Positions 26,004 through 34,474 of a stretch of 64,000 nucleotides of DNA are shown here, one piece after another. This DNA is from Kibdelosporangium sp. MJ126-NF4 (lineage in GTDB: Bacteria > Actinomycetota > Actinomycetes > Mycobacteriales > Pseudonocardiaceae): contig NZ_CDME01000002.1 of assembly GCF_000826545.1 (NCBI RefSeq), positions 434,001 through 498,000 on the forward strand, in the 5' to 3' direction. Positions within the stretch are counted from its first letter, which is position 1. The number at the start of each line of letters is the position of its first letter. Made by a program: the position numbers and the translations under genes. The notes beneath the pieces are model-generated. The model saw only the letters and a list, made by a program, of their open reading frames with translations. It did no database searches and was not told the DNA's origin.

Positions 26004-27824
26004 TCACGTTGGTGACACCGACTTGATCCGCTCTACCCTGAACTGTCGTTCGGCCTCCCGCATGTGGCACCACGCCAACAGGAACGGCCCGTCCCACCTG
26101 ATCGGTGTGATGGTGCGCCTGGAGGATTCGCCCTTTCCGTCGACGTAGTCGATGCGCACGTCGGACAGCTCGTCGATGGCCCCCGTCAACAGCGCCACCG
26201 CCTTCTCCGACAACGCCCGGTTCCGTGCCCGCACGATCTGCGCCGTGGAGAGTTCGTCCGCGTCCAGGTCAGGGAGGTCCACCGCAACCGGCTCCACCTC
26301 TTCCACCGGGGCGACCGCTCGCGCCTTCCGCACCCGCCGAACCACAACACTCCCCGACGACGGGTCCTTGACCACCGCGAACCCTTCCGCCTGCAACCGC
26401 GCGACCAACTCGGAAGACGCCATCGCACTCCCCGCCACGGTCGGCGCCAATTCGACAAAACCGGGTAACCGCACCACCTCCGCGATGACTTTCGCCTCGG
26501 CCATCACGCAGCACGCCACCTCCCGCACCCGCACCTGCCCCCGCCCCTGCTCGCCCAACAGTGCCCGCAGCGCCCACGGCACGTTCTGCTGCGTCAACTC
26601 CGCCAACGAGGCCAGCAAAGACTCCCTGGTCCACCCCTGGGCGAACGCCGCCCGCACACTCGCCGTGGTGAACTTCCACACCCGCGCCCCGTCCTCCACC
26701 AGGCTCTCCGCGGAAGCCTCCAACACCCGCGCGGCCTCCACTGTCAACTGGCCGAACACCACAGCCTTCAGGTCGTCCAGCACCTCCACCTCACACTGCA
26801 TCGGCACCACCACCTCGGCCACCGAAGCGGCCAGCGCCCCCGCGTTCCCGGCGGACAACAACGCTTCCCCGCACACACTCAGCGCATCACCCGCCACCAC
26901 CCCCACGATCTCCGCCTCGCGAACGACCCCGACGACGTACTGGTGCACTGCCGGGCAGAACCAGTAAGCGGCGGCAGCAACCCCCTCAACCGACAACCCG
27001 CCCCGCCCTGCCCGCAACACCGCCCACCGAGCCGCCCGACTACGCGACGACTCGACCTTCGACACCGCCGCGCTCCGCCGGGCAGTCGGAGAGTGGGACA
27101 ACCAGAACCAGGCCCACGCCCGCTCCGCCCACTGCCGAGCAGGCGTCGCCTCCCGCCATCGCTCATACCGCGCGGTCACCCCGAAAGCTGTCCCGGTCTG
27201 CACCAACAACCCGGCCGCGAACAGCAGGTCCAACACCACCAACAGGTAGTCGTCGTCCACCCCGAGCGCCGCGCCCAACCGCTGCCGCTCCTTGGCCCCC
27301 ACCCCACCCCGCTGCAACCCGACGATCGGCTTGCTCGTGTCCACCAACGCATAAGCCGTACGCAGCAGTTGCTGCACCGAAGACCGCAGCTCACCGTCCG
27401 AACCGGACCGGCCAAGCTCGACCGGAGGCGGTCCAGTCACCTCCAACTGGCCTTTCGCCCGCTTCCACCGCTCCAGAACCGGCGGCACCAGACACACCAC
27501 GTTCCCATCCGGCCACGCCACCCCAACCCGCCGCAGCTCGCCCAGCGCCGACCGGACCGCCTCCCTGTTTCCCCCGGTCAACGCCGCCACGGCGGCAACG
27601 GTGGCCCCAGACCCCAACCCAGCCGCCGCCTGCCCGGCCGCCACCGCATCCCGGCTCACCAACCGCACCGCGGCCAAGGACCCGCGATCGCTCAACCGCT
27701 CCGCAAGCGCCTCAGGCCCATCAGGAACCGGCGCCACTCGCGCCTCCGGCCGAACCCGCAACACCTCAGCGAGCTCCGCTCGGTCCATTCGATCGAGGTA
27801 GCGTGCGAAAGAGCCGGTGTCCAT
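26004..27824 (-). CDS. Helicase-associated (Helicase_C_3 / XPB-N-like) domain protein
   Basis: 606 aa. It matches the actinobacterial family often encoded near XPB-type helicases (Mycobacterium Rv0862c-like). An N-terminal winged-helix repeat region (YLDRMDRAELAEVLRVRPEA) is followed by the helicase-associated core containing VVPMQCEVEVLDDLKAVVFGQL (about 330-350) and ALLGEQGRGQVRVREVACCVMAEAKVIAEV. A WYL-like C-terminus ends it (IDYVDGKGESSRRTITPIRWDGPFLLAWCHMREAERQFRVERI). No ATPase Walker motifs are present, so it is not itself a helicase. No helicase gene lies next to it here. Confidence 0.85.
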   Translation of the reverse strand: MDTGSFARYLDRMDRAELAEVLRVRPEARVAPVPDGPEALAERLSDRGSLAAVRLVSRDAVAAGQAAAGLGSGATVAAVAALTGGNREAVRSALGELRRVGVAWPDGNVVCLVPPVLERWKRAKGQLEVTGPPPVELGRSGSDGELRSSVQQLLRTAYALVDTSKPIVGLQRGGVGAKERQRLGAALGVDDDYLLVVLDLLFAAGLLVQTGTAFGVTARYERWREATPARQWAERAWAWFWLSHSPTARRSAAVSKVESSRSRAARWAVLRAGRGGLSVEGVAAAAYWFCPAVHQYVVGVVREAEIVGVVAGDALSVCGEALLSAGNAGALAASVAEVVVPMQCEVEVLDDLKAVVFGQLTVEAARVLEASAESLVEDGARVWKFTTASVRAAFAQGWTRESLLASLAELTQQNVPWALRALLGEQGRGQVRVREVACCVMAEAKVIAEVVRLPGFVELAPTVAGSAMASSELVARLQAEGFAVVKDPSSGSVVVRRVRKARAVAPVEEVEPVAVDLPDLDADELSTAQIVRARNRALSEKAVALLTGAIDELSDVRIDYVDGKGESSRRTITPIRWDGPFLLAWCHMREAERQFRVERIKSVSPT

Positions 27825-27902
27825 GCCAGGAATTCTGCCCAGAGCCAGATTCTCGCGTCGCCTGATTCGACAAACGAGTCACCGACGGACTCCCCGCGTG
27901 CC

Positions 27903-28035
27903 ATGGAGCGGCATACTTTCACCCAGATGGCGCAGGATGGACCAGCCGCGATCGACACAGTGGACTGGTCGGGTGCGCACGTTGTCGGCGCGTCGCTCAG
28001 CGGCCTGATCGCGGCGCATGCCCTACCGGACGGTG
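27903..28035 (+). pseudogene. Relic of an alpha/beta hydrolase (nucleophile-elbow fragment)
   Basis: Translation gives HTFTQMAQDGPAAIDTVD, then WSGAHVVGASLSGLIAAHALP. It lines up with the invariant stretch of alpha/beta hydrolases that runs from the Asp-rich helix to the G-x-S-x-G elbow (GASLSG). The lid, acid and His regions are missing, and the frame runs into the 3' end of the oppositely oriented DHFR-like gene. It is best read as a truncated remnant of a gene once located here. Confidence 0.5.
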
Positions 28036-28631
28036 ACCGGGCGGTAGCGCACGTTGAGTGTGGTCACCTGGTCGTGGTCGTTGAGCAGTTCGAGGTTGAC
28101 GGGGGCGCCTCCGGGGTTGTCGAACAGCCGGATCCCGTCGCCGAGCAGCACCGGCACGATGTGGAGATCGATCTCGTCGATCAGTCCGCGTTCGAGGAGT
28201 TGGCGGCCGATGTTGGCGGAGAGGATCTCGAGGTTCTTGCCGCCTGCGGCTTCGAGCGCGATCCGGACGGCCTCGCCGACATCGCAGTTCAGGAATGTCG
28301 TGTCGGTGGTGGGCGGAGCGTCTTCAGGGTGGTGCGTGAGGATGAATACTGGGCCCTGCCAGCCGCCGTAGGTGCTGCTGGGCTCAGGGAAGGCGTTGAA
28401 GCCGTCTCGCCCGCCCAGCACGGCGCCGGTCGTCTCGACGTACTCCTCGACGAGGCCCGGGCGGGAGACGCCGGTCATCCAGTTCATCGCGTGGTCGGGT
28501 CCCGCCACGAACCCGTCCAGTGACATGGTGAAGTGCCACAGCACTTTGCCTGCGGCGGTTTGCGGTTTCGTGTCCGCTATCGCTGTGGCGGGCGAGACAG
28601 CGGCGAGCGTACGGGTCTCCTCAGTGGACAT
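28023..28631 (-). CDS. Dihydrofolate reductase-family protein
   Basis: 202 aa, RibD C-terminal fold. After a variable 30-residue N-terminus come VLWHFTMSLDGFVAGPDHAMNWM, GAVLGGRDGFNAF, PVFILTHHPED and the nucleotide-binding LEILSANIGRQLLERGLIDEIDLHIVPVLLGDGIRLFDNPGG. ATG 28629-28631 has GAGAGGATC upstream and overlaps the MBL gene stop by one base (TAATG). It is the last gene of a minus-strand operon. Its 5' leader sequence is duplicated 0.9 kb upstream (29524-29545). Confidence 0.92.
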   Translation of the reverse strand: MSTEETRTLAAVSPATAIADTKPQTAAGKVLWHFTMSLDGFVAGPDHAMNWMTGVSRPGLVEEYVETTGAVLGGRDGFNAFPEPSSTYGGWQGPVFILTHHPEDAPPTTDTTFLNCDVGEAVRIALEAAGGKNLEILSANIGRQLLERGLIDEIDLHIVPVLLGDGIRLFDNPGGAPVNLELLNDHDQVTTLNVRYRPVTVR

Positions 28632-29476
28632 TATCGATCCTCTCGGTTGCCGGTCGTACCGGCCCTTCTTCGGACGACGCTCCGGGCTTGTCCTTCGTGT
28701 ATGTCGCTTACCCACTCCCAGCCGGGCTTGGCCGCTGGGCCGATGCGCGGGTCGTCGGGTGTACAGCCGTCACGCAAGGCATGTACGTACGCTCGATCCT
28801 GTTCGATCCGTGCGCGTACCTGATCCGCTCTGCCGACGGACCCGTGACCGGGGACGACGACATCAACGTCGTCCGCCACGCCCTCGATCAGCCGCAGTCC
28901 GACCAGGTACTCCTCGATCGGGTCATTGGTGCTGGTGAAGTCGTCGAGCATCGGGACAAAGACATCAGAGAGCATGTCGCCCGCGACCAGAACCTTGCGT
29001 TCTTCGATCAACAGCGCCGCATGGCCCGGGGCATGCGCAGGATGCTCGACAATCCGGATTCTGGGTCCATCCCAAGGAATCTGCGTGGTTTCGGCAGGCA
29101 GACCGGTGATGAGGCCGTACAGGTCCAGCGGTGTTTTCCCGGCGATTTCCGGCGGCAACCCGTCGGCGGCGCGGGCCTTCCAGTCCGCGTTCGACTGCAG
29201 ATCTCGCATGAAAGCCGCGCAGCGGGCTGTGCCGTAACGGGGCGCTTCGCCGAGTTCGGCGTGCCAGAGCACATGATCCCAATCAGGATGCGTCGAGAAG
29301 CCTGCCACCACAGGCTGGCCCAACTGACGAAGGTCGTTCGCCAGACAGATCATCTCATCGCCCGTTATCCCGGCGTCCACGAGTAACACGCCGTCCCCGC
29401 CTTGCACGACAACGGTGTTGTTCCGGAGTAACTCGCTCTGGTGGATCAGCACACCCTCCGCTACCTGCTTCAGCAC
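28631..29476 (-). CDS. MBL-fold metallo-hydrolase
   Basis: 281 aa from GTG 29474-29476, preceded by GGGAGGAG. The metallo-beta-lactamase fold has THPDWDHVLWH, in which the first ligand His of HxHxDH is altered (T-H-P-D-W-D-H). Later ligands appear in PAHAPGHAALLIEERKVLVAGDMLSD and VVPGHGSVG. Such proteins hydrolyse thioesters, lactones or phosphodiesters; the atypical first motif makes the exact metal site uncertain. It lies between the FAD oxidoreductase and DHFR-like genes in one transcript. Confidence 0.9.
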   Translation of the reverse strand: MLKQVAEGVLIHQSELLRNNTVVVQGGDGVLLVDAGITGDEMICLANDLRQLGQPVVAGFSTHPDWDHVLWHAELGEAPRYGTARCAAFMRDLQSNADWKARAADGLPPEIAGKTPLDLYGLITGLPAETTQIPWDGPRIRIVEHPAHAPGHAALLIEERKVLVAGDMLSDVFVPMLDDFTSTNDPIEEYLVGLRLIEGVADDVDVVVPGHGSVGRADQVRARIEQDRAYVHALRDGCTPDDPRIGPAAKPGWEWVSDIHEGQARSVVRRRAGTTGNREDR

Positions 29477-29526
29477 AGGGCTCCTCCCACTTGTGGTTTG
29501 CGATCTCGGATCTGGTCGGTGGACAT
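29470..29526 (-). CDS. Possible 18-codon leader ORF, copy of the DHFR-like gene's 5' end
   Basis: ATG-TCC-ACC-GAC runs 18 codons to a TGA that overlaps the GTG of the MBL gene. The region ahead of it (AACCGAGAGAATCGATCATG) copies the leader of the DHFR-like gene (AACCGAGAGGATCGATAATG), including the Shine-Dalgarno and the MST start. It is either a translated leader peptide coupled to the MBL start or a scar of duplication. No function is claimed. Confidence 0.35.
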   Translation of the reverse strand: MSTDQIRDRKPQVGGALC

Positions 29527-29541
29527 GATCGATTCTCTCGG

Positions 29542-30948
29542 TTATCGACTGGGTGCGATGTTGTGGTTGAGCCGGAACACGTTGTCGGGGTCGTATCGGT
29601 CCTTGAGTGCGGTGAGGCGGGCGAGTTTGTGCGGCGGGTAGGCCCGTCGTACGCCAGCGGCGCCCTCGTCGCCCATGGTGTTGACGTAGGCGCCTTTGGC
29701 GTACGGTTCGAGCGCAGCGGCGCACCGTTTGGTCGCGGCGATCCGTAGGTCGTCCTCATCGGACCGGGTCCAGCCGGTGCCGGCCACGTACTCGAACATG
29801 GCGTCGCGGTGGCTGAAGGCCGTGTCGTCGTCCGGCACGTCGGCGATCGCGCCGCCGTAGGCCTGCAGGCTCACCGACGGCAGGTGTTCGCCGGTCCCGT
29901 CCGCGGTGCCGCGCCGCAGGAAGACACGGATGGCGTCGTCGGAGAACTCGGTGAGGTAGTGGCCCTTCCAGTACCTGCGTCGCGCGTGTCCTTCCACGCT
30001 GTCGTCCATCACCTGCAGCCGCAGGTACGACAGCTCCTCGACCCGTTCCGCGACGGGCCGCCCGAAGGCCCGCATGACGGAGTGCAGCCGCCGGCCCTCC
30101 TTGGGGTCGCCGACCCACACGAAGCCGACGCGGGCCAGCGGGGTGCCGCGCAGCTCCGGCGGGATGAACTCGTCGCCTGCCGCACCGACCCCGGCGGTGA
30201 ACGTGGCCGAGCGGGGTGCTTCGGCGTTGAGGTCACGCCATTGGCGGAAGACTGGGAACGCGTCATCGACTGGAAAGTGGAAGTCCGCGATGAGAGCGCG
30301 GGTGCCGACCGGGTGCAGCCGGAACTCGAACTCGGTCACGATCCCGAAGTTCCCGCCACCGCCGCGCAGCCCCCAGTACAGCTCGGGATTCTCGGTCTCG
30401 CTGGCCCGCAGCAACTCGCCGTCAGCCGTGACTATCGCGAAGGAGACCACGTTGTCACAGGTCAGGCCATGCTGACGGGCGAGCCAGCCCATTCCCCCGC
30501 CGAGGGTCAGTCCGCCGACGCCGGTGTGGGAGACGTTACCGGCCGTCGTCGCCAGCCCGTGCTCCTGCGTGGCCCGGTCGAGGGCGCCAAGCATCGCGCC
30601 GCCCTGAACCCACGCTCGGCGCCGGACCGGATCGACCCGGACATCGAACAGTGGCGTGAGGTCGATCATGAGGCCACCGTCCGGCACGGCCAGCCCGGCG
30701 ATGCCGTGACCGCCGCACCGTACACCGACCGCCAGGTCGTGCGCCCTGGCGAACCGCACGGCCGCCACCACGTCCTTGTCGCTCGCGCAGCGGACGATCA
30801 GCCGCGGCCGTCTGTCGATCATGGCGTTCCAGACGGAGCGCGCCTGGTCGTACCCGTCGTGCCCCGGCAGCAGCACGTGGCCGTCGAGTCGGTCGGACAG
30901 GTTCCGGATCTGACTGTCCAATGTGGTCGGACCAGCTGTGGTTCCCAT
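29542..30948 (-). CDS. FAD-linked oxidoreductase (berberine-bridge/BBE type)
   Basis: 468 aa. The PCMH-type FAD domain spans about residues 40-215. RCGGHGIAGLAVPDGGLMIDL contains the His expected to bind FAD covalently (about residue 77). The second attachment Cys of bicovalent members is replaced by Asn in the AGNVSHTGVGGLTLGGGMG loop. The substrate domain and the C-terminal BBE segment (PPHKLARLTALKDRYDPDNVFRLNHNI) close the protein. Family members oxidise sugars, alcohols or amines with O2, often in secondary metabolism. No signal peptide is visible. It heads the MBL/DHFR-like genes. Confidence 0.94.
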   Translation of the reverse strand: MGTTAGPTTLDSQIRNLSDRLDGHVLLPGHDGYDQARSVWNAMIDRRPRLIVRCASDKDVVAAVRFARAHDLAVGVRCGGHGIAGLAVPDGGLMIDLTPLFDVRVDPVRRRAWVQGGAMLGALDRATQEHGLATTAGNVSHTGVGGLTLGGGMGWLARQHGLTCDNVVSFAIVTADGELLRASETENPELYWGLRGGGGNFGIVTEFEFRLHPVGTRALIADFHFPVDDAFPVFRQWRDLNAEAPRSATFTAGVGAAGDEFIPPELRGTPLARVGFVWVGDPKEGRRLHSVMRAFGRPVAERVEELSYLRLQVMDDSVEGHARRRYWKGHYLTEFSDDAIRVFLRRGTADGTGEHLPSVSLQAYGGAIADVPDDDTAFSHRDAMFEYVAGTGWTRSDEDDLRIAATKRCAAALEPYAKGAYVNTMGDEGAAGVRRAYPPHKLARLTALKDRYDPDNVFRLNHNIAPSR

Positions 30949-30971
30949 GTGTCCTCCTTCAGGACGCGGCG

Positions 30972-31532
30972 TCAGGCGGCCGTTTCGGCGATCGGTTGGT
31001 AGGAGAGAACGACGAGACCCGACGTGAACGTCCTGGTCCGCACCAGGCGCAGCCTCGCCGTGCTGCCGTCGCGGAAGAGCAGGTCGCGCAGGTGTCCGCT
31101 GCCGACCAGCACCGGGTGCAGCCAGATCCGCAGCTCGTCGAGCAGGTCGTGGTACATCAGCGTCTGCGCGACCGGGCCGAACCCGTACATCAGGAGGTTC
31201 TGGCCGTCCCGCAGCAGCTTCGACACCTCGCCGGGGAGGTCACCGCTGATGACCGTCGTGTTGCACCAGTCGACCCTGTCCAGGGTCGACGACACGACGT
31301 ACTTGGGCATCGTGTTCATTCGCGTTGCCATGTCCGAGCCGGTGGGAGCGGCCGACCACGCCTCGGCGAGGGTCACGTAGGTCCGGCGGCCCATGACGAG
31401 CGCGTCGTTCGCCAGGAGCTGCTGGTGGGCGTACGCGGCGGCCTCGCCGTCGTGGTGGTCGAACATCCACCGTTCCGGGTGTTCGATCACCCCGTCGAGC
31501 GACATGTGGACCGACGCGACTGCCCGTTTCAT
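30972..31532 (-). CDS. Dihydrofolate reductase-family protein
   Basis: 186 aa. ATG 31530-31532 is 6 nt after GGAGGAGG, preferred to the in-frame TTG at 31538. AVASVHMSLDGVIEHPERW, ALVMGRRTYVTLAEAW, KYVVSSTLDRVDWCNTTVI and the glycine-rich LLMYGFGPVAQTLMYHDLLDELRIWLHPVLVGSG mark the RibD C-terminal family. It is the first gene of the minus-strand operon (with FAD oxidase, MBL and a second DHFR-like protein) and is divergent from the LuxR regulator. Confidence 0.93.
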   Translation of the reverse strand: MKRAVASVHMSLDGVIEHPERWMFDHHDGEAAAYAHQQLLANDALVMGRRTYVTLAEAWSAAPTGSDMATRMNTMPKYVVSSTLDRVDWCNTTVISGDLPGEVSKLLRDGQNLLMYGFGPVAQTLMYHDLLDELRIWLHPVLVGSGHLRDLLFRDGSTARLRLVRTRTFTSGLVVLSYQPIAETAA

Positions 31533-31656
31533 GTCCAACCTCCTCCGCTTGCTGCCACGACAGACTGTCTCGGGGCCCGGTATCCGAACATCCGTGCCGA
31601 TACGGACTCACCACGGAACGGCCCCGGATCGCCCACCGATCGGTCACACTGTCGCG

Positions 31657-34332
31657 GTGACGCGGACGCACCCGATCGAAGTCTCCGAACGCGAGGCGGA
31701 AGTACTCGCGGCGGTCGGCGCACGCCTGTCCAACGCCCAGATCGCCAACCGCCTGCACATCTCCGTGCGCACGGTCGAGAGCCACGTGTCGTCGCTGCTG
31801 CGCAAGTACGGCGCCACCGACAGGTGGGACCTCGCCGACCAGGCCCAGCGCGGCACACCGCCGCCCGGTCACCTGGCTGGGCTGCCCGTCGCGCGCACGA
31901 CGTTCGTCGGGCGGTCCCACGAGTGCGACCTGGTCGTCGGTCTGCTCGCCGACGTGCGGTTGGTGACGCTGCTGGGCCCCGGCGGGATCGGCAAGACCCG
32001 GCTGGCGGCGGTGGTGGCTGAGGCGGTGGCGCCGTCGTTCCCGCTCGGCGGCGCGTTCGTCGACCTCGTGCCGGTGCGCGACGGGTTCGTCGAACGGGCG
32101 GTGGCCGCCGCCATCGGTGTGACCGAACGGCCCGGCCAGACCCTGGCGGACAGCATCGCCCAGCGGCTCGGCCGCGGCCGGTCACTGCTCGTCCTGGACA
32201 ACTGCGAACACCTCATCGACGCCGCAGCCGCGTTCGTCGAGCGGTTGCTGTCGACCTGTCCCGACGTGACCGTGCTGGTCACCAGCCGGGAACGGACCGG
32301 GGTGCCGGGGGAGCGGACGGTGCCGGTCGAGCCGCTGCCGCTGGCCTCCGACGCCGAGCGGCTGTTCCGGGACCGGGCCACCGCGGCCGACCCCGGCTTC
32401 ACCGCTGGCCAGGCCGTTGTCGTCGAACTCTGCGGCAGGCTGGACGGCCTGCCCTTGGCGATCGAGCTCGCGGCCGCACGCAGCGCGTCACTCGGCCCCG
32501 ACGGTCTACTGGCCGCGCTGGACGACAGTCTGCTGATGCTGGCCGGTGGTCGTGGACCGGTCGAGCGGCACCGGTCGTTGCGCGCCGTGCTCGACTGGAG
32601 TCACGACCTGCTCGCGGCGGACGAACGAGAGCTGTTCCGGCGCCTGTCGGTCTTCGCCAGCGGGTTTGACCTGACGGCCGTGGCCGCCGTCGTGCGCGGG
32701 CGGACCCGCGGCGCGGTCGCCGACGTGCTCGGCCGACTGGTCGACAAGAGCCTCGTCGTGCACCAAGGAGGCGCACGCAGCAGGTGGCGGCTGCTCGAGA
32801 CCGTGCGGACGTTCGCCGCGGAGCAACTCGACGCCAGCGGTGAGCGAGCCGAGGTCCGGCAGCGACACCTGCACTGGGCTGCGGCGGCCGCCGCGGAGTT
32901 GGAGACCCGGCTGGACGGCGAGTGGCGGGGTGACTTTGACGCCGTCGTCGACGACCTGCGCGGCGCTGTCGCCGCCGCTCCTGGTCAAGACGTCGTCCCG
33001 CACCAGCTGGCCAGATCGCTGGGCCACCTGTCCTATGCCCGCCGGTTCCTGCACGAGGCTCCCGACCACTACGAGGAAGCCGCCAGGCGGGCGCTCACGC
33101 CAAAGCAGGCCGCCGAGGACCTGCGGAGCGCCGCCGATGGCGCGCACGCCTTCATCGACACGGGCCGAGCCTTCCAGCTGTTGCTCGCCTCGGCCGAGCA
33201 GGCCAGGGCGGCCGGGGACGGCAATACCGAAGCGATCGCGCTCGCCTTCGCCGTCACCACAGCCAACCGGCACCCGGCCGGGTTCACGGTGGAGGTGCCG
33301 CACGAGCGGCTACGCGCCCTGCTCGATCGGGCCACGGCCATCGGTGACCACCAGGACCGGTCCGTCGCCGCCCATCTCGCCGCGGCGAACGCGTGGAACG
33401 CCAACGGGGAGAAGGTCACGCCCGAACCCGCCCTGGTGCCCGCCGCGGTGGCCACCGCGCGAGCGACCGGCGATCCGGTGCTGATCAGCGCGGGGCTCGA
33501 CGGGGTCGGCATCGCGGCACTGGCCGCTGGCCGGTTCCGCGAGGCGCACCGCGTTGCCACTGAGCGGATGTCCCTGCTCGACGACATGTCCCGCGACGAC
33601 CCGTACCCGGCACCCGAGATCACCGACACGTACCACATGGCCGCCACCTGCGCGGTCGCCGTCGGCGACCTGCGCACCGCGCTGTCCGTGGCCAGGCTGG
33701 CCGCTGCCGACGACCTCGTCGGCAGCCAGTCGGCCGTCGCCATGAGCGCCCTGCTGCCTGCGCTGGTGCTGTCGGGCGACCTCGACGAGGCCGTGCGCCA
33801 CGGGCCGGTCATCTGGGACGTCTGTGTCCGCGCGGACAGTCCGCTCGCGTGGGTCTCACCGGCGGTCGCGTCGGTCGCGCTGGCGCACGGCCTGCTCGAC
33901 GACGAGGACGGCTTTCTGCTGTGGCGAGCCAGGGCCGAGCAGGTCGCTGGCGATGCCCAGGCGAGGTACCTGGCGTCGTACGCGGCGTTCGTCGACGCGC
34001 GGGTGGCCCTCCACACCGGACAGACGGACAACGCCGACGTGCTGACGGAGCGTGCCTTGGTCGATTTCCCGCGCCAGGACTGGCACCGCGCGTTCGCCCA
34101 CGCCGCCGGAGCGGAGCTGGCTGTCGCGAGTGGACTGCCGGACGCGGCCGACCGACTGGCGGCGGCATCAGCCACGGCCACCGAGAACGACTGGGCCACC
34201 ACCTGCCTCACCCGAGCTCGCGGTCGGCTCGACCACGACGCGGACGCACTCACCACCTCCCTCGCAGGCTGGGACCGTATCGGCGCCCGCTTCGAACACG
34301 CCTACACCCTGCGGCTGAGCCAGGAACCGTGA
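31657..34332 (+). CDS. Large LuxR-family regulator: N-terminal HTH, NTPase and TPR-like region
   Basis: 891 aa from GTG 31657. Unusually the GerE helix-turn-helix is at the N-terminus (VSEREAEVLAAVGARLSNAQIANRLHISVRTVESHVSSLL, residues about 8-48). A STAND/NB-ARC-type ATPase follows with Walker A LLGPGGIGKTRLAA (about 106), Walker B SLLVLDNCEHLID and the sensor TVLVTSRERTGV. The rest (about 400-890) is Ala-rich helical repeat typical of TPR sensing domains. It is divergent from the DHFR/FAD-oxidase operon, so it is the likely pathway activator. Upstream in-frame codons to 31393 are antisense to the DHFR-like gene and rejected. Confidence 0.92.
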   Translation: MTRTHPIEVSEREAEVLAAVGARLSNAQIANRLHISVRTVESHVSSLLRKYGATDRWDLADQAQRGTPPPGHLAGLPVARTTFVGRSHECDLVVGLLADVRLVTLLGPGGIGKTRLAAVVAEAVAPSFPLGGAFVDLVPVRDGFVERAVAAAIGVTERPGQTLADSIAQRLGRGRSLLVLDNCEHLIDAAAAFVERLLSTCPDVTVLVTSRERTGVPGERTVPVEPLPLASDAERLFRDRATAADPGFTAGQAVVVELCGRLDGLPLAIELAAARSASLGPDGLLAALDDSLLMLAGGRGPVERHRSLRAVLDWSHDLLAADERELFRRLSVFASGFDLTAVAAVVRGRTRGAVADVLGRLVDKSLVVHQGGARSRWRLLETVRTFAAEQLDASGERAEVRQRHLHWAAAAAAELETRLDGEWRGDFDAVVDDLRGAVAAAPGQDVVPHQLARSLGHLSYARRFLHEAPDHYEEAARRALTPKQAAEDLRSAADGAHAFIDTGRAFQLLLASAEQARAAGDGNTEAIALAFAVTTANRHPAGFTVEVPHERLRALLDRATAIGDHQDRSVAAHLAAANAWNANGEKVTPEPALVPAAVATARATGDPVLISAGLDGVGIAALAAGRFREAHRVATERMSLLDDMSRDDPYPAPEITDTYHMAATCAVAVGDLRTALSVARLAAADDLVGSQSAVAMSALLPALVLSGDLDEAVRHGPVIWDVCVRADSPLAWVSPAVASVALAHGLLDDEDGFLLWRARAEQVAGDAQARYLASYAAFVDARVALHTGQTDNADVLTERALVDFPRQDWHRAFAHAAGAELAVASGLPDAADRLAAASATATENDWATTCLTRARGRLDHDADALTTSLAGWDRIGARFEHAYTLRLSQEP

Positions 34333-34348
34333 CCGGCGGACGCCCTCA

Positions 34349-34391
34349 CTGGTGCGGTGTCCCCGGCGAACGTTCGTGGACACCGCACCAG
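34349..34391. terminator. Strong bidirectional terminator hairpin
   Basis: CTGGTGCGGTGTCC and GGACACCGCACCAG are perfect 14-bp arms with a 15-nt loop, placed between the convergent LuxR regulator and MATE genes. This is the most stable simple stem seen in the window. Confidence 0.85.
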
Positions 34392-34474
34392 CAGCCGTGG
34401 AACTGCCGGACAGCGTGCAGGGCGGTGACGGCGATCAGCCGAGTCGCCACCTCATGCCACCGGTCGTCGCGGAA

